The notes: generated by a model from the sequence alone, not told the origin. A stretch of 64,000 nt of DNA from Kutzneria sp. CA-103260 (GCF_018263855.1 NZ_CP073318.1:7750001-7814000), one strand, 5' to 3'. Numbered from the stretch's first letter, positions 7,940 to 16,999 are shown. Numbers and translations are program-made.

Positions 7940-8947
7940 ATGAAGCACAAGGGAATTACTGTGTTGGTGCCGCTCGCGCTGGCCAGCGCGGCGGCGCTGG
8001 GCCTCAGCCCGGCCGCGCAGGCCGTGCCGCCGACCGTCCAGGGGGACACGCAGCTGGTCACCACGGACACGTGGGGCGACCTGCAACACACCATCCGGCA
8101 CCCGGACGGCAGTTGGCAGCGCGTGGGCCTCATCCCGGGCTACGGGCACGTCGACTACCTCACGTCGACCTCGCTGCACGGCGAGGACAACGTCGTCGTC
8201 GAGTACCACACCGGTCCGTCGAACAACCCGAACATCCAGGCCGCCCGGCTGATCCGCCACGACAACGGGAACTGGGACTTCCACGCCTCGATGCCGCAGC
8301 TGCCGGTGAGCCCGGAGCCGATCGCCGCGGTGGCGGTGGACGACCAGCTCAACGTGGTCTCGCTGACCCCGGACGGCCCCCAGGTGGCCACGCTCGGACC
8401 GGACGACCAGTGGTCGGGCTTCAGCACCGTGCCCCTGGGCACGCACCTGCGCTCGATCGCCGCCGTCGACCACGACGGCGCGCTGCGGGTGGTAGGCCTG
8501 TCCGGGGACGGCCTCACCGTCAGCGTCATCGACCGTACCGCCACCGGCTGGTCCCCGGTCACCAGGACTCAGGTCGACGTGGGCGAGGGCAACATCGCAA
8601 CCCAGCTGGCGGCGGTCCAGGTCGGTGACACGCTCCAGGTGGGCGCGGTGGTCAACTCGACCACCGACTCGAACGCGATTCCCTCGATCGCCTTCGCCAC
8701 CATGGACAAGTCCGGCGCCTGGTCCGCCTTCGCCGGACTGCGGGCGTTGGTCTGGGGGCGGCCGTCCCAGCTGTCGATGGTGGCGACCCTGGGCAACGGC
8801 GAGACGCAGCTGGCCTACACCACGACGACCGGGGACACATACCACACGATCCGGCACGCCGACGGCACGTGGCAGGACGCGGGCTCGGTGCAGCAGGTCG
8901 CGGGCGGCGAGGCGGCCCTGGGCCCGGTGACCATCACCGGCTACTGA
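7940..8947 (+). CDS. secreted six-repeat beta-propeller-like protein A
   Basis: The 335-residue protein has a Sec signal peptide (basic MKHKG, hydrophobic core, cleavage after AAQA at about residue 28). The mature chain holds six diverged repeats of about 45-50 residues, each ending in a strand like IRHxDGxW: LQHTIRHPDGSWQRVG, LIRHDNGNWDF, TLGPDDQWSGF, IDRTATGWSPV, ATMDKSGAWSAF and YHTIRHADGTWQDAG. Six Trp-containing repeats suggest a closed beta-propeller, as in tectonin- or fucolectin-like lectins; this fold is inferred. It lacks a membrane anchor or catalytic motif. ATG 7940 follows GGGGGAGAG. It is the first of four tandem paralogues. Confidence 0.8.
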   Translation: MKHKGITVLVPLALASAAALGLSPAAQAVPPTVQGDTQLVTTDTWGDLQHTIRHPDGSWQRVGLIPGYGHVDYLTSTSLHGEDNVVVEYHTGPSNNPNIQAARLIRHDNGNWDFHASMPQLPVSPEPIAAVAVDDQLNVVSLTPDGPQVATLGPDDQWSGFSTVPLGTHLRSIAAVDHDGALRVVGLSGDGLTVSVIDRTATGWSPVTRTQVDVGEGNIATQLAAVQVGDTLQVGAVVNSTTDSNAIPSIAFATMDKSGAWSAFAGLRALVWGRPSQLSMVATLGNGETQLAYTTTTGDTYHTIRHADGTWQDAGSVQQVAGGEAALGPVTITGY

Positions 8948-9004
8948 CCGTCGGCGCGCTTGTGTTGACCGGCAACGGCAAGAACTGATCGCAAACGAGT
9001 TTTC

Positions 9005-9036
9005 GCCCGCCGGGCAACCATTTCGGCCCGGCGGGC
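9005..9036 (+). terminator. hairpin after propeller gene A
   Basis: GCCCGCCGGG (9005-9014) pairs exactly with CCCGGCGGGC (9027-9036) around a 12-base loop, between genes A and B. It suggests at least partial separation of their transcripts. Confidence 0.65.
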
Positions 9037-9078
9037 GTGATGAGGACGTCCACATCCGGACAGGGGAGGGATCGGAAA

Positions 9079-10092
9079 GTGTTCACCACCAAGATGCGTG
9101 CGGTCGCCGGGATCGCACTCGCGGCCACCGCCGCACTGACGTTCGCCGGCGCCGCGCAAGCGGGGCCGCTCAAGCCCAACGCCGCCGACCAGGGCGACGT
9201 GCAGCTGCTGACCACCGACGGCAATGCCAGCCTCGTGCACACCATTCGGCACAGCGACGGCAGCTGGCAGCAGTTCGGCCGGATCGACGGCTACGCCGGC
9301 GTCACCGGCCTGACCTCCACGCTGGTTTCCGGCGAGGAGAACGTGTTCTTCCAGTACACCAGCCCGAAGGGGCCGCTGCTGGCCCACTTCATCCGGCACG
9401 CGGACGGCACCTGGAACTGGGCCGCCAGCACACCGGCGCAGGCCGCGGGGGCGACGGTCGACGATCTGTCGGCCACCACCGTCAACGGCAAGATCGTTCT
9501 GCTGCAGCAGAAGGACGGCGCGGTGAAGGAGTCCACCCAGGGGACCGACGGCACGTGGTCGCCGTGGACGGACGTGCCCGCCAACGGCCAGGTGCGCAGC
9601 GCCGCCGCCGCGAGCTACGGCGGCACGCTGAGCGTGGTCGAGCTGTCCGCGGACGGCAAGTCGGTCACCGAGTACGACCAGTACTCCGACGGCTCGTGGA
9701 GCGCCCCGCGGTCCACGACCGTCAACGACTACTCGGACTACACCGCCACCAAGGTCGCGGTGGAGGCCGACTACAACGGCGTGCAGGTCGGGCTGGTCGA
9801 GACGTACTACAACTTCAACGTCGGCGTCTACCACAGCATCCTGCACAGCGGCACCGGCAGCTGGGACCACTTCCGGTCGGTCCAGAACGTGCTGAACAAC
9901 TACTACGCGGTCCAGGACCTGTCGATGACCACGTCCTACGGCCAGATGCACCTGACCTTCTCCAGCACCAACGGCCAGCTGTTCCACACCATCCGCGACG
10001 CCAACGGCAACTGGCAGCCCGCCGGTGACGTGGAGTCGGTGGCCGGCAACGTGACCGCCGGCCAGGTCACCATCGCCGGTTACACCTTCTGA
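9079..10092 (+). CDS. secreted six-repeat beta-propeller-like protein B
   Basis: The 337-residue paralogue of protein A starts at GTG 9079 behind GGGAGGG (the frame is open to 9037). A signal peptide ends at about AGAAQA. The six repeats are visible as VHTIRHSDGSWQQFG, FIRHADGTWNWA, STQGTDGTWSPW, YDQYSDGSWSAP, HSILHSGTGSWDHF and FHTIRDANGNWQPAG. First and last repeats resemble each other most, as expected when the chain closes on itself in a propeller. The tail GQVTIAGYTF matches the end of protein A (GPVTITGY). The function is unknown. Confidence 0.8.
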   Translation: MFTTKMRAVAGIALAATAALTFAGAAQAGPLKPNAADQGDVQLLTTDGNASLVHTIRHSDGSWQQFGRIDGYAGVTGLTSTLVSGEENVFFQYTSPKGPLLAHFIRHADGTWNWAASTPAQAAGATVDDLSATTVNGKIVLLQQKDGAVKESTQGTDGTWSPWTDVPANGQVRSAAAASYGGTLSVVELSADGKSVTEYDQYSDGSWSAPRSTTVNDYSDYTATKVAVEADYNGVQVGLVETYYNFNVGVYHSILHSGTGSWDHFRSVQNVLNNYYAVQDLSMTTSYGQMHLTFSSTNGQLFHTIRDANGNWQPAGDVESVAGNVTAGQVTIAGYTF

Positions 10093-10157
10093 GGCAACCT
10101 GCGGCCACGGCATGGCGTGTTCTCCTCAGACGCATCAGTCCGGGAGGGGAACACGTC

Positions 10158-11150
10158 ATGTCGGGTTTCGTTCGCACGCTGATACCGCTGGCGCTGGCCG
10201 TGACCGTCACGGCCGGCGCCGTGCCGTCGGCGCAGGCCGCGCCGGCGGCGACCAGCCAGCTCCAGGTCATCGGGGTCGGCGTCCAGGCCGGGATGGCGCA
10301 CGCCATCCGTGACAGCGCCGGCAACTGGACCAAGTTCGGCTGGCTGAGTGGCTACAACGACTTCTACGGCACCTACGCGCTCGACTCGGCCATCGTCAAC
10401 GGCAACAACGACGTGGTGTTCGACTATCTGGCCGGTTCCACGCACACGCCGACAACGGGCTTCCTGGTTCGGCAGGCCGACGGCAGCTGGCTCAACGCCA
10501 CTGCGCCGGGCGGCGGAGCGCACGCCGGCGACGAGCTCGCCGTGGCCAACGTGAACCACACGCTGACCCTGGTTCGCTTACAGGACGCCAAGTTCCAGCT
10601 GGCCACCTACGACGGCGCGACCTGGTCGCCCTGGCAGGACGTCCCGCTGACCGGCCAGTTCCGCGACGTGGCCCTGACCAGCAAGGGCAGCACCGCGAGG
10701 TTGGTGGCGCTCAAGGGCGACGGCAGCGGCTTCGTGGAGATGGACCGCGCCAACGGCACGTGGGGCACGCCGACCACAGTGCCCTTCACCAGCCCGATCG
10801 GCGCTCCCGGCGGGGCGCTGCGGATCACCGCCGTGCAGATCGGCGACGACCTGCACGTGGTGCTGTCCGACGTGTGGCGGATGTACCACACCATCCAGCA
10901 CAGCAACGGGAACTGGGACAACTTCGGCGATCTGGCCGGCGTGGCCGGCTTCGTCGAGCAGCCGGTGGACGTGGCCGCGGCCGAGGTCGCCGGCGAGCTC
11001 CAGCTGGTGATCACCAACGGCAATCCCGACGGCGGCGACCACATGTTCCACACCATCCGCCACGCCGACGGCACGTGGCAGCGCTTCGGCGACGTCGGCC
11101 AGGTCGCCGGGGAGACCAACGCCGGCCTGATCACGGTGGCGAGCCAGTGA
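10158..11150 (+). CDS. secreted six-repeat beta-propeller-like protein C
   Basis: The 330-residue third paralogue has a signal peptide ending at about AQA (residue 28). Its six repeats include AHAIRDSAGNWTKFG, LVRQADGSWLNA, ATYDGATWSPW, MDRANGTWGTP, YHTIQHSNGNWDNFG and FHTIRHADGTWQRFG. It has no cysteine in the mature repeats that I can see. ATG 10158 has GGGAGGGGA upstream. Its stop codon overlaps the start of gene D (TGATG at 11148-11152), so C and D are translationally coupled and may be made in equal amounts. Confidence 0.8.
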   Translation: MSGFVRTLIPLALAVTVTAGAVPSAQAAPAATSQLQVIGVGVQAGMAHAIRDSAGNWTKFGWLSGYNDFYGTYALDSAIVNGNNDVVFDYLAGSTHTPTTGFLVRQADGSWLNATAPGGGAHAGDELAVANVNHTLTLVRLQDAKFQLATYDGATWSPWQDVPLTGQFRDVALTSKGSTARLVALKGDGSGFVEMDRANGTWGTPTTVPFTSPIGAPGGALRITAVQIGDDLHVVLSDVWRMYHTIQHSNGNWDNFGDLAGVAGFVEQPVDVAAAEVAGELQLVITNGNPDGGDHMFHTIRHADGTWQRFGDVGQVAGETNAGLITVASQ

Positions 11151-12115
11151 TGCGCGCGGTCCTGGTCCCGCTGGCGGTCGGCGCGCTGCTGGCCGGCGGA
11201 ACGACTCCGGCTCAGGCCGCGCCGCAGGCAGTCGGGGACGTGCAACTGCTCACGGCCACCCAGTACGGGCTCTTCCTCAACCACACCATCCGCTACGCCA
11301 ACGGCACCTGGCAGCCGTGGGGCACGCTGCAGAACTACGAGTACGGCGGCCAGCTCTCGTCGGTGATGATCAACGGCGTCGAACACGTCTTCACGGCCAA
11401 GATCTACCAGAACATGCCGCCGGCCTACACCTACGACCACCTGGTCCGGGACGCGGCCGGCAACTGGACCCAGGGCACCCTGCCGGCCGGCGACGGGTGG
11501 ATCGACGACGCGCAGGCCGTGGCCAACCTGAACGGCCACATCGCGTTGGTGCGCAAGCTGCACGACGTCCTGTCGCTCTCGATCCAGCAGGCCGACGGCA
11601 CCTGGTCGGCGTGGGAAACCCTGCCCACCGGCCCGATCGGCAGCTTCTCGGTCACCGTCAACGGAGGCGTGCTCCGGGTCATCGTGTCCACTTCGGACGG
11701 CACCCAGATCGGCGACTACGAGCGGGCCGCCGACGGCACCTGGTCGCAGCCCACCTGGGTGCCGTTCAACGGCGGCACCGCGACCCAGGTGGCGGTGGCC
11801 CAGGTCGGCGTCGACCTCCAGGTGGCCGCGGTGGCGCACAACGGAAGCCGGTACGAGGTGTGGCACGCCGTCCGCCACGCCAACGGTAGCTGGGACCAGT
11901 TCGGCTACGTCGAGGGCGTGGCCGGCGACATCCCGGCGGTCCAGCAGATCGCCGTGACGAACTCGCGCGGCGTGCTGCAACTCGTGGCGTCCACAATGGA
12001 CGGCGGACTGTTTCACACGATCCGGTTCAGCAACGGCACCTGGCAGCGCTTCGGCGACGTTTCGAGCGCGGCCGGCAAGGTGACCGCCGGCGACGTCACG
12101 CTGGCCGGGCAGTGA
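11150..12115 (+). CDS. secreted six-repeat beta-propeller-like protein D
   Basis: The 321-residue fourth paralogue starts at ATG 11150 inside the stop of gene C. A short signal peptide (MRAVLVPLAVGALLAGG, cleavage near AQA) precedes the repeats NHTIRYANGTWQPWG, LVRDAAGNWTQG, SIQQADGTWSAW, YERAADGTWSQP, WHAVRHANGSWDQFG and FHTIRFSNGTWQRFG. The C-terminal DVTLAGQ again matches the family tail. The stop abuts the convergent DUF2332 stop directly (12115/12116), with no spacer for a terminator. No function is proposed beyond an exported binding scaffold. Confidence 0.8.
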   Translation: MRAVLVPLAVGALLAGGTTPAQAAPQAVGDVQLLTATQYGLFLNHTIRYANGTWQPWGTLQNYEYGGQLSSVMINGVEHVFTAKIYQNMPPAYTYDHLVRDAAGNWTQGTLPAGDGWIDDAQAVANLNGHIALVRKLHDVLSLSIQQADGTWSAWETLPTGPIGSFSVTVNGGVLRVIVSTSDGTQIGDYERAADGTWSQPTWVPFNGGTATQVAVAQVGVDLQVAAVAHNGSRYEVWHAVRHANGSWDQFGYVEGVAGDIPAVQQIAVTNSRGVLQLVASTMDGGLFHTIRFSNGTWQRFGDVSSAAGKVTAGDVTLAGQ

Positions 12116-13180
12116 TCAGCCCCAGGGCTGTTCCTCCCAGGTGAACGGCAAGCCGTGCCCCATGCCCTGGCCGAGCCGCAGGGACAGGCCCGCCGGCCAC
12201 AGCTTGAGCAGCAGCTCGAAGTGGCGGCGGGCTCGTCGCGGCTCGTACACGAGGAGCGCAAGCGGGGCGTTCCCGGTGGCGCGGGCCGCCGCCTCGGCCA
12301 GGGCGGCGCGCCCGCGCTCGCGTTCGTTTGGGGACGCGTACTGCCACATCACCGAGTGCCACACCACGGTCAGCACCCCGTCGGGTAGCTCGGCCAGCTG
12401 CCGCTCCAGCCAGTCCGCGCCGCCCGCGCGTTCCACCTGGATCGGGTCGGCGACGGCCAGCCGCATGGCGGCCCGCAGCCGTTCCATCCGAGCCACCATG
12501 TCGGCCCAGACGAACGAGGACAGGTGCAGCTGCCCGGCCGTGGTCGTCACGTCGACCGGGTCCACGTCGCAGCCGGCCCGGCTGTGCAGGGCCAGCGGCC
12601 GGCTCAGATCCGCCGGGGGCAAACCCGTCCACTCCGGGTCCAGTTGCAGCTCACTGTCCGGATCGCCGAGCACAATGCCGTCGGCCAGCCGGTAGGCCAC
12701 CTTGTGCGGACGCAGGTTCAGGCCGCCGCTGGCACCGACCTCCAGCAGCCGCACCGGCAGACCGCCGACCCGCTCGGAGGCCACCAGCAGACCGCCGTAG
12801 AGCGGCCCGCTGCGGCCGACCTCGTTGGTCTGCACGGCATTGGCCCGCACCAGCTGTCGCACCTCGGCCTCGTGCTCCCGCACGGTCGCCTCGGCATCCG
12901 GCCACAGCGTGTCCAGGTTCGGCTCGCCGCCCACGCTCGGATAGTGCTTGGCCAGCGCCGGGGCGCGGCCGTCGAGCACGAGATGGTGCAGGGCAGCGGC
13001 GAAGCGTAGCCCTGGCACCGTGCCCGGCCGGTCCCGTTCCGAGCCGGCCATCGCGCGGCTGGTGACACCGCCCGCGTCGAGATCGTCGGCCGCGGCGCTG
13101 ATCACGGCGTGGGTCAGGGGGCTGCCCGGCAGACACGAGGCCGAGATGTCGCGGAAGAGCTTCGCCAGCACACCGTGCAC
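12116..13180 (-). CDS. DUF2332 family protein (copy 2)
   Basis: This DUF2332 protein of about 354 residues shows the family features: LRFAAALHHLVLDGRAP, LLEVGASGGLNLRPHKVAY (a glycine-rich loop after Glu, like a methyltransferase motif I) and the C-terminal VWHSVMWQY. GTG at 13180 is chosen; ATG at 13207 and GTG at 13171 are also in frame, and none has a strong ribosome site. It is divergent from the metallophosphoesterase gene, whose ATG at 13206 would overlap the 13207 start. Biochemical function is unknown for the family. Confidence 0.78.
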   Translation of the reverse strand: MHGVLAKLFRDISASCLPGSPLTHAVISAAADDLDAGGVTSRAMAGSERDRPGTVPGLRFAAALHHLVLDGRAPALAKHYPSVGGEPNLDTLWPDAEATVREHEAEVRQLVRANAVQTNEVGRSGPLYGGLLVASERVGGLPVRLLEVGASGGLNLRPHKVAYRLADGIVLGDPDSELQLDPEWTGLPPADLSRPLALHSRAGCDVDPVDVTTTAGQLHLSSFVWADMVARMERLRAAMRLAVADPIQVERAGGADWLERQLAELPDGVLTVVWHSVMWQYASPNERERGRAALAEAAARATGNAPLALLVYEPRRARRHFELLLKLWPAGLSLRLGQGMGHGLPFTWEEQPWG

Positions 13181-13205
13181 GCTATCCGCTCGTACGCTTC
13201 CGGTC

Positions 13206-13871
13206 ATGGCGAAAGTGCTCGCGGTCTCCGATGAGGTGGTCGAGCAGCTGTGGACCGACCGGGTCCGCCGGCTCGACGTCGACCTCGTGGTGGGCGCGGG
13301 CGACCTGCCGTTCGACTACCTGGAGTACCTGACCAGCGCGCTGGACCGGCCGTGCGTGTTCGTGCCCGGCAACCACGACGCCGACCTGGCCGGCTACACC
13401 AACGTGCGTGGGCTGTGGACGCGGGCCGGCATGCCGGCGGACTGGCCGGGGCCGGCCGGCGCAGTGAACGTGGACGCCGGCGTGGTCGACGTCGCCGGAC
13501 TGCGCATCGCCGGCCTCGGCGGCTCCATCCGCTACAACCGCGGCCCCAACCAGTGGACCGAGCGGCAGCAGGCGCGGCGGGCCCGGCGGATGGCCCGGCT
13601 GGCCGGCTGGCGGCGGCTGCGCGACGGTCGGGGCGTGGACGTGCTGCTGACCCATTCGCCACCGGCCGGCTGCGGCGACCTCCCCGACGACCCGCCGCAC
13701 CGCGGCTTCGCCTGCCTGCACGACACCGTGCGCCGGCTGCGGCCGAAATTGCTGCTGCACGGGCACATCCACCCGCACGGCGCGCCCACGCCGGACCGCC
13801 GGCTCGGCGACACCCGTGTGGTCAACGTGGTCGGCTACAAGCTGTTCGAGGTGACTCCCGATGGCCCGTGA
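13206..13871 (+). CDS. calcineurin-like metallophosphoesterase with altered first motif
   Basis: The 221-residue protein has the metallophosphoesterase motifs GAGDL (about residue 31), PGNHDAD (about 56), LLTHSPP and LLHGHIHPHG. The usual first motif DxH is instead VSDEV (residues 8-12): the aspartate is there but the histidine is not. This is seen in a subgroup of actinobacterial homologues, so it need not mean inactivity, but metal binding may differ. The last 11 bases overlap the start of the ParB-like gene, so the two are likely cotranslated. Confidence 0.82.
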   Translation: MAKVLAVSDEVVEQLWTDRVRRLDVDLVVGAGDLPFDYLEYLTSALDRPCVFVPGNHDADLAGYTNVRGLWTRAGMPADWPGPAGAVNVDAGVVDVAGLRIAGLGGSIRYNRGPNQWTERQQARRARRMARLAGWRRLRDGRGVDVLLTHSPPAGCGDLPDDPPHRGFACLHDTVRRLRPKLLLHGHIHPHGAPTPDRRLGDTRVVNVVGYKLFEVTPDGP

Positions 13872-14709
13872 CACCGGATTTCCCCGTGCCGACGCGGAGA
13901 ACGACTTCCTGCGGGCCCGCCGCGGGCAGGTGCTGTCCCGGCTGGCGGCGTGGCTGCGGCGCGAGCCCGACGACGTCAACATCATGCTGCCGTACGACGA
14001 AGTCGTGGCGGCGCTGGGATATCAGGGCGAGCGGCGGATCGGGCCGCGGGTGATCCGGTTGGACTCCATCGTCGGCAGCGTGGACCGCACCCGCGACTTC
14101 GACCGCCGGTTCCGGCCGACCTCGGCCCGGGTGCGGGAGCGGTGGGAGCGGCTGGCCCTGGCCCAGCGGCGCGGCGAGTCGGTGCCGCCGATCGAGGTCT
14201 ACCGGATCGGCGACCTGCATTTCGTGCAGGACGGACATCACCGGGTCTCGGTGGCCCACGCGCTCGGCCTGGACGTCATCGAGGCGTACGTGACGGAAGT
14301 GCGGACCCGATTGTCGGCCGCCGGAATTCGCTATCGCGGCGATCTGATTCTCAAGGACCACCGCCGACTGTTCCTGGACCGGGTCCCCCTCGCCGGCGAG
14401 GCCCGCGCGGCCGTTCTGGTCACCGATCCACTCGATTACGCCCGGCTCGGCGAACACGTCGAGGCCTGGGGATTCCGTCTGATGCAGGACTCCGGCGAAT
14501 TCCTCGACCGGCCGTCGATCGCCCGCCGCTGGTACACCGAGGAATACCTGCCGGTGGTGGCCATGCTCAAGGCCGCCGACCTGCTCGACGGCCGCACCGA
14601 GACGGAGACGTACCTGCGGGTGGCGGGCGAGCGCTACCGGCTCATGCGCACCCACCGCTGGGACGACGAGGTGATCGCTGCCCTTCGGTCAGCGCGAGAC
14701 GTCCGGTAG
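13861..14709 (+). CDS. ParB/sulfiredoxin-like nuclease-domain protein
   Basis: The 282-residue protein has a ParB-like N-terminal domain: IEVYRIGDLHFVQDGHHRVS (about residues 111-130) contains the GHHR motif that in ParB/Srx proteins forms the nucleotide-binding box. No ParB helix-turn-helix segment is evident, and no parA lies nearby, so chromosome partitioning is unlikely. The C-terminal half includes TAR-rich helices ending in EERYRLMRTHRWDD-like sequence. It overlaps the upstream phosphoesterase gene by 11 bases and converges on the membrane protein gene at 14689, overlapping its end by 21 bases. Confidence 0.7.
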   Translation: MARDTGFPRADAENDFLRARRGQVLSRLAAWLRREPDDVNIMLPYDEVVAALGYQGERRIGPRVIRLDSIVGSVDRTRDFDRRFRPTSARVRERWERLALAQRRGESVPPIEVYRIGDLHFVQDGHHRVSVAHALGLDVIEAYVTEVRTRLSAAGIRYRGDLILKDHRRLFLDRVPLAGEARAAVLVTDPLDYARLGEHVEAWGFRLMQDSGEFLDRPSIARRWYTEEYLPVVAMLKAADLLDGRTETETYLRVAGERYRLMRTHRWDDEVIAALRSARDVR

Positions 14710-15654
14710 CGGACGGACGTGGTTCATCACCCGGTCCGCGTAGTTGTCCAGCAGCCGTGTGCCCACCTGCTGCGAGTAGCCGAGCAGCGCCGACCACAGC
14801 AGCAGCGCCGCCTGCGAGGTGACGCAGGTCAGCCCCTCGGCCACGTGCGCGCTCAGCGCCAGCACGCCGACCACCGCCAGCGCCGAGCCGAGCAGCACCT
14901 TGATCAGCGCCTGGTAGCCGACCAGGACGTACGGCGAGAGGCTGGGCCGCCGCCGGGTCAGCAGCACCACCGTGGCGACCGTCGCCCCGAACGCCCCCAG
15001 CAGCTGCACCATCCAGACGTCCAACGGGCCGGGTCCCTTGCCGCCGGCCGCACACGCCACCACGGAGGTGCTCTCCGGCATGTGCGCGCACATCGGCAGG
15101 TACTCCGGCCGCAGTATGCCCAGTAGCCCCAGCGCGGTGTTGACCACGAACAGCAGCAGCGCCGCGGCGACCATCTTGTTGCGCAGGGCCCGGGCCGCCG
15201 CGTGGGCGTCGTCGGACGCGTCGAAGGCCGCCCTCAGCGCGTCGACCACGATGGCCCGGTCGGTCGGCCCGGCCGGCCGTCCCGGTTGCAGCGCTTCCAA
15301 CGCCTGCCGGCGCAGGTCCTCCTCCGGCAGGTAGCCCGCGACCCGCTGGCGCAGGCCCGGCATCCGGCCGGCGAGGTCCGGCAGCCCGGCCGCCGTGCAC
15401 ACCTCGGCCTCGTGCAGCGCCCGCCAGGCCCGCTCGATGTGCCAGCCCGACCACCACGACGCCGGCAGCCGCCACCACGACTCCCGCAGCTCCAGCACCC
15501 GGTCCACCACGTCCAGCGAGTCCGACGCCGACCGCCGCTCCCGTTCCAGGCCCGCGCCGTCGGCCAGCTCGGCCAGGTCGGCCCGGGTCCGTCGGGCCCG
15601 GGCCTCCACCGTGAGCTGCCAGTCCGTCAGCCGGGCCCGGTCGCCGATCGTCAT
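14689..15654 (-). CDS. hypothetical membrane protein with three C-terminal helices
   Basis: The protein of about 321 residues has an N-terminal soluble half, rich in Arg, Ala and Glu helices (RARRTRADLAELADGAG, SWWRLPASWWSGWHIERAW), followed by membrane helices (AAALLLFVVNTALGLLG, LLGAFGATVATVVLL, VLLGSALAVVGVLAL). The two conserved-looking tryptophan motifs suggest a cytosolic domain lying on the membrane. ATG 15654 follows GGGGTGAT. I recognise similar actinobacterial hypotheticals but no function. The gene overlaps the end of the ParB-like gene. Confidence 0.65.
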   Translation of the reverse strand: MTIGDRARLTDWQLTVEARARRTRADLAELADGAGLERERRSASDSLDVVDRVLELRESWWRLPASWWSGWHIERAWRALHEAEVCTAAGLPDLAGRMPGLRQRVAGYLPEEDLRRQALEALQPGRPAGPTDRAIVVDALRAAFDASDDAHAAARALRNKMVAAALLLFVVNTALGLLGILRPEYLPMCAHMPESTSVVACAAGGKGPGPLDVWMVQLLGAFGATVATVVLLTRRRPSLSPYVLVGYQALIKVLLGSALAVVGVLALSAHVAEGLTCVTSQAALLLWSALLGYSQQVGTRLLDNYADRVMNHVRPLPDVSR

Positions 15655-15750
15655 GTGGATCACCCCGGTTCCGATGGTGACACCGGGACACACCGGAAAT
15701 CAGCGGCCAACCGGTCCCGACGACTCCTCTCATCGAGTGACACCCCATCG

Positions 15751-15801
15751 TCATGAAGGGCCCCATCCTGACGTTGAACGTGAGGATGGGGCCCTTCATG
15801 A
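15751..15801. repeat. 51-bp palindrome of the GTTGAAC-centred family (copy 2)
   Basis: Arms of TCATGAAGGGCCCCATCCT and its exact complement surround the centre ACGTTGAACGT. It stands 6 bases downstream of the sugC stop, so it probably ends the lpqY-sugABC transcript. Confidence 0.8.
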
Positions 15802-15807
15802 CAGTGG

Positions 15808-16992
15808 TTAGTCCTCCGAGTAGGTGAGGTTTGCTCCGGATGAGGGGTCGAAGAGCTGGACCTTGTCGGTGTCGAACCAGAACTTGGCCGGCTGGCCCTC
15901 AGCGACGGCCGACGCCGCGGACAGGCGGGTGACCACCTGGCCGCCGCTGTCCGGCACGCCGGCGGAACCGGCGTCGGCGGCCAGGTCGGCCAGGTCGCTG
16001 GCCTGCGCCTCGCCGCCCTCGACCGAGAAGTACGCGTACTTCTCCGAGCCCATCGACTCCAGCACCTCGATCTGCGCGTCGAACACCGCGCCCCGGGCCA
16101 GCGCCGCCGGGTCAACCAGGGCGGCGTCCTCGAAGTGCTCCGGCCGCACGCCCATGATCACCTCGCGCGGCGCGTTGGCCGCCTCGGCCGCCCGCCGGAC
16201 CCGGTCGGTCAGCGCGACCTTGCCCAGCGGCGTGGCCAGCGCCCCGTCGGCCAGCGTGGCCGGCAGGAAGTTCATCGACGGCGCGCCGATGAAGCCGGCC
16301 ACGAACAGGTTGGCCGGGTGGTCGTAGAGGAACTGCGGCGCGCCGATCTGCTGCACCAGGCCGCCGCGCAGCACCACCACCCGGTCGCCCAGGGTCATCG
16401 CCTCGGTCTGGTCGTGGGTGACGTACACGGTGGTGGTGCCCAGCTGCTTCTGCAGCCGCGACACCGAGGTCCGCATCTGCCCGCGCAGCTTGGCGTCCAG
16501 ATTGGACAGTGGCTCGTCCATCAGGAACGCCTTGGGGCTGCGCACGATCGCCCGCCCCATGGCCACCCGCTGGCGCTGGCCGCCGGACAGGTTGGCCGGC
16601 TTGCGGTCCAGGTGCTGGGTCAGGTCGAGGATCTGCGCCGCCTCCTCCACCTTGGCCTTGACCGTGGCGTTGTCCACCTTGGCCAGTCGCAGTGGGAAGG
16701 CCATGTTCTCCCGCACGGTCATGTGCGGGTACAGGGCGTAGGACTGGAACACCATGGCGATGTCCCGGTCCTTGGGCGCCTTCTCGTTCATCCGCTGACC
16801 GCCGATGCGCAGCTCGCCGCCGGTGATGTCCTCCAGGCCGGCGATCATGTTGAGCGTGGTGGACTTGCCGCAGCCCGACGGCCCGACCAGGATGATGAAC
16901 TCGCCGTCGGCGATCTCGATATCCACTTCGGACACCGCGAGCGCGCCGTCCGGGTACCGCTTGGTCACCTTGTCCAGAACTATCTCGGCCAT
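15808..16992 (-). CDS. sugC: trehalose importer ATPase SugC
   Basis: The 394-residue ABC ATPase has Walker A GPSGCGKST, the signature LSGGQRQRVAMGRAI, Walker B FLMDEPLSNLD and the H-loop YVTHDQTEAM, followed by the C-terminal regulatory beta-domain typical of the MalK/UgpC group (GVRPEHFEDA). From MAEIVLDKVTKRYPDG through the end GANLT it tracks mycobacterial SugC closely. The role is to energise uptake of trehalose released during cell-envelope mycolyl/trehalose turnover, or from outside. It is the last gene of a four-gene leftward operon, 7 bases after sugB. Confidence 0.92.
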   Translation of the reverse strand: MAEIVLDKVTKRYPDGALAVSEVDIEIADGEFIILVGPSGCGKSTTLNMIAGLEDITGGELRIGGQRMNEKAPKDRDIAMVFQSYALYPHMTVRENMAFPLRLAKVDNATVKAKVEEAAQILDLTQHLDRKPANLSGGQRQRVAMGRAIVRSPKAFLMDEPLSNLDAKLRGQMRTSVSRLQKQLGTTTVYVTHDQTEAMTLGDRVVVLRGGLVQQIGAPQFLYDHPANLFVAGFIGAPSMNFLPATLADGALATPLGKVALTDRVRRAAEAANAPREVIMGVRPEHFEDAALVDPAALARGAVFDAQIEVLESMGSEKYAYFSVEGGEAQASDLADLAADAGSAGVPDSGGQVVTRLSAASAVAEGQPAKFWFDTDKVQLFDPSSGANLTYSED

Positions 16993-16999
16993 CGCGGCC

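Noticed and set aside
13861..14709. Chromosome-partition ParB
   Set aside because: Only the GHHR box is shared; no ParA gene, parS site or helix-turn-helix is visible.
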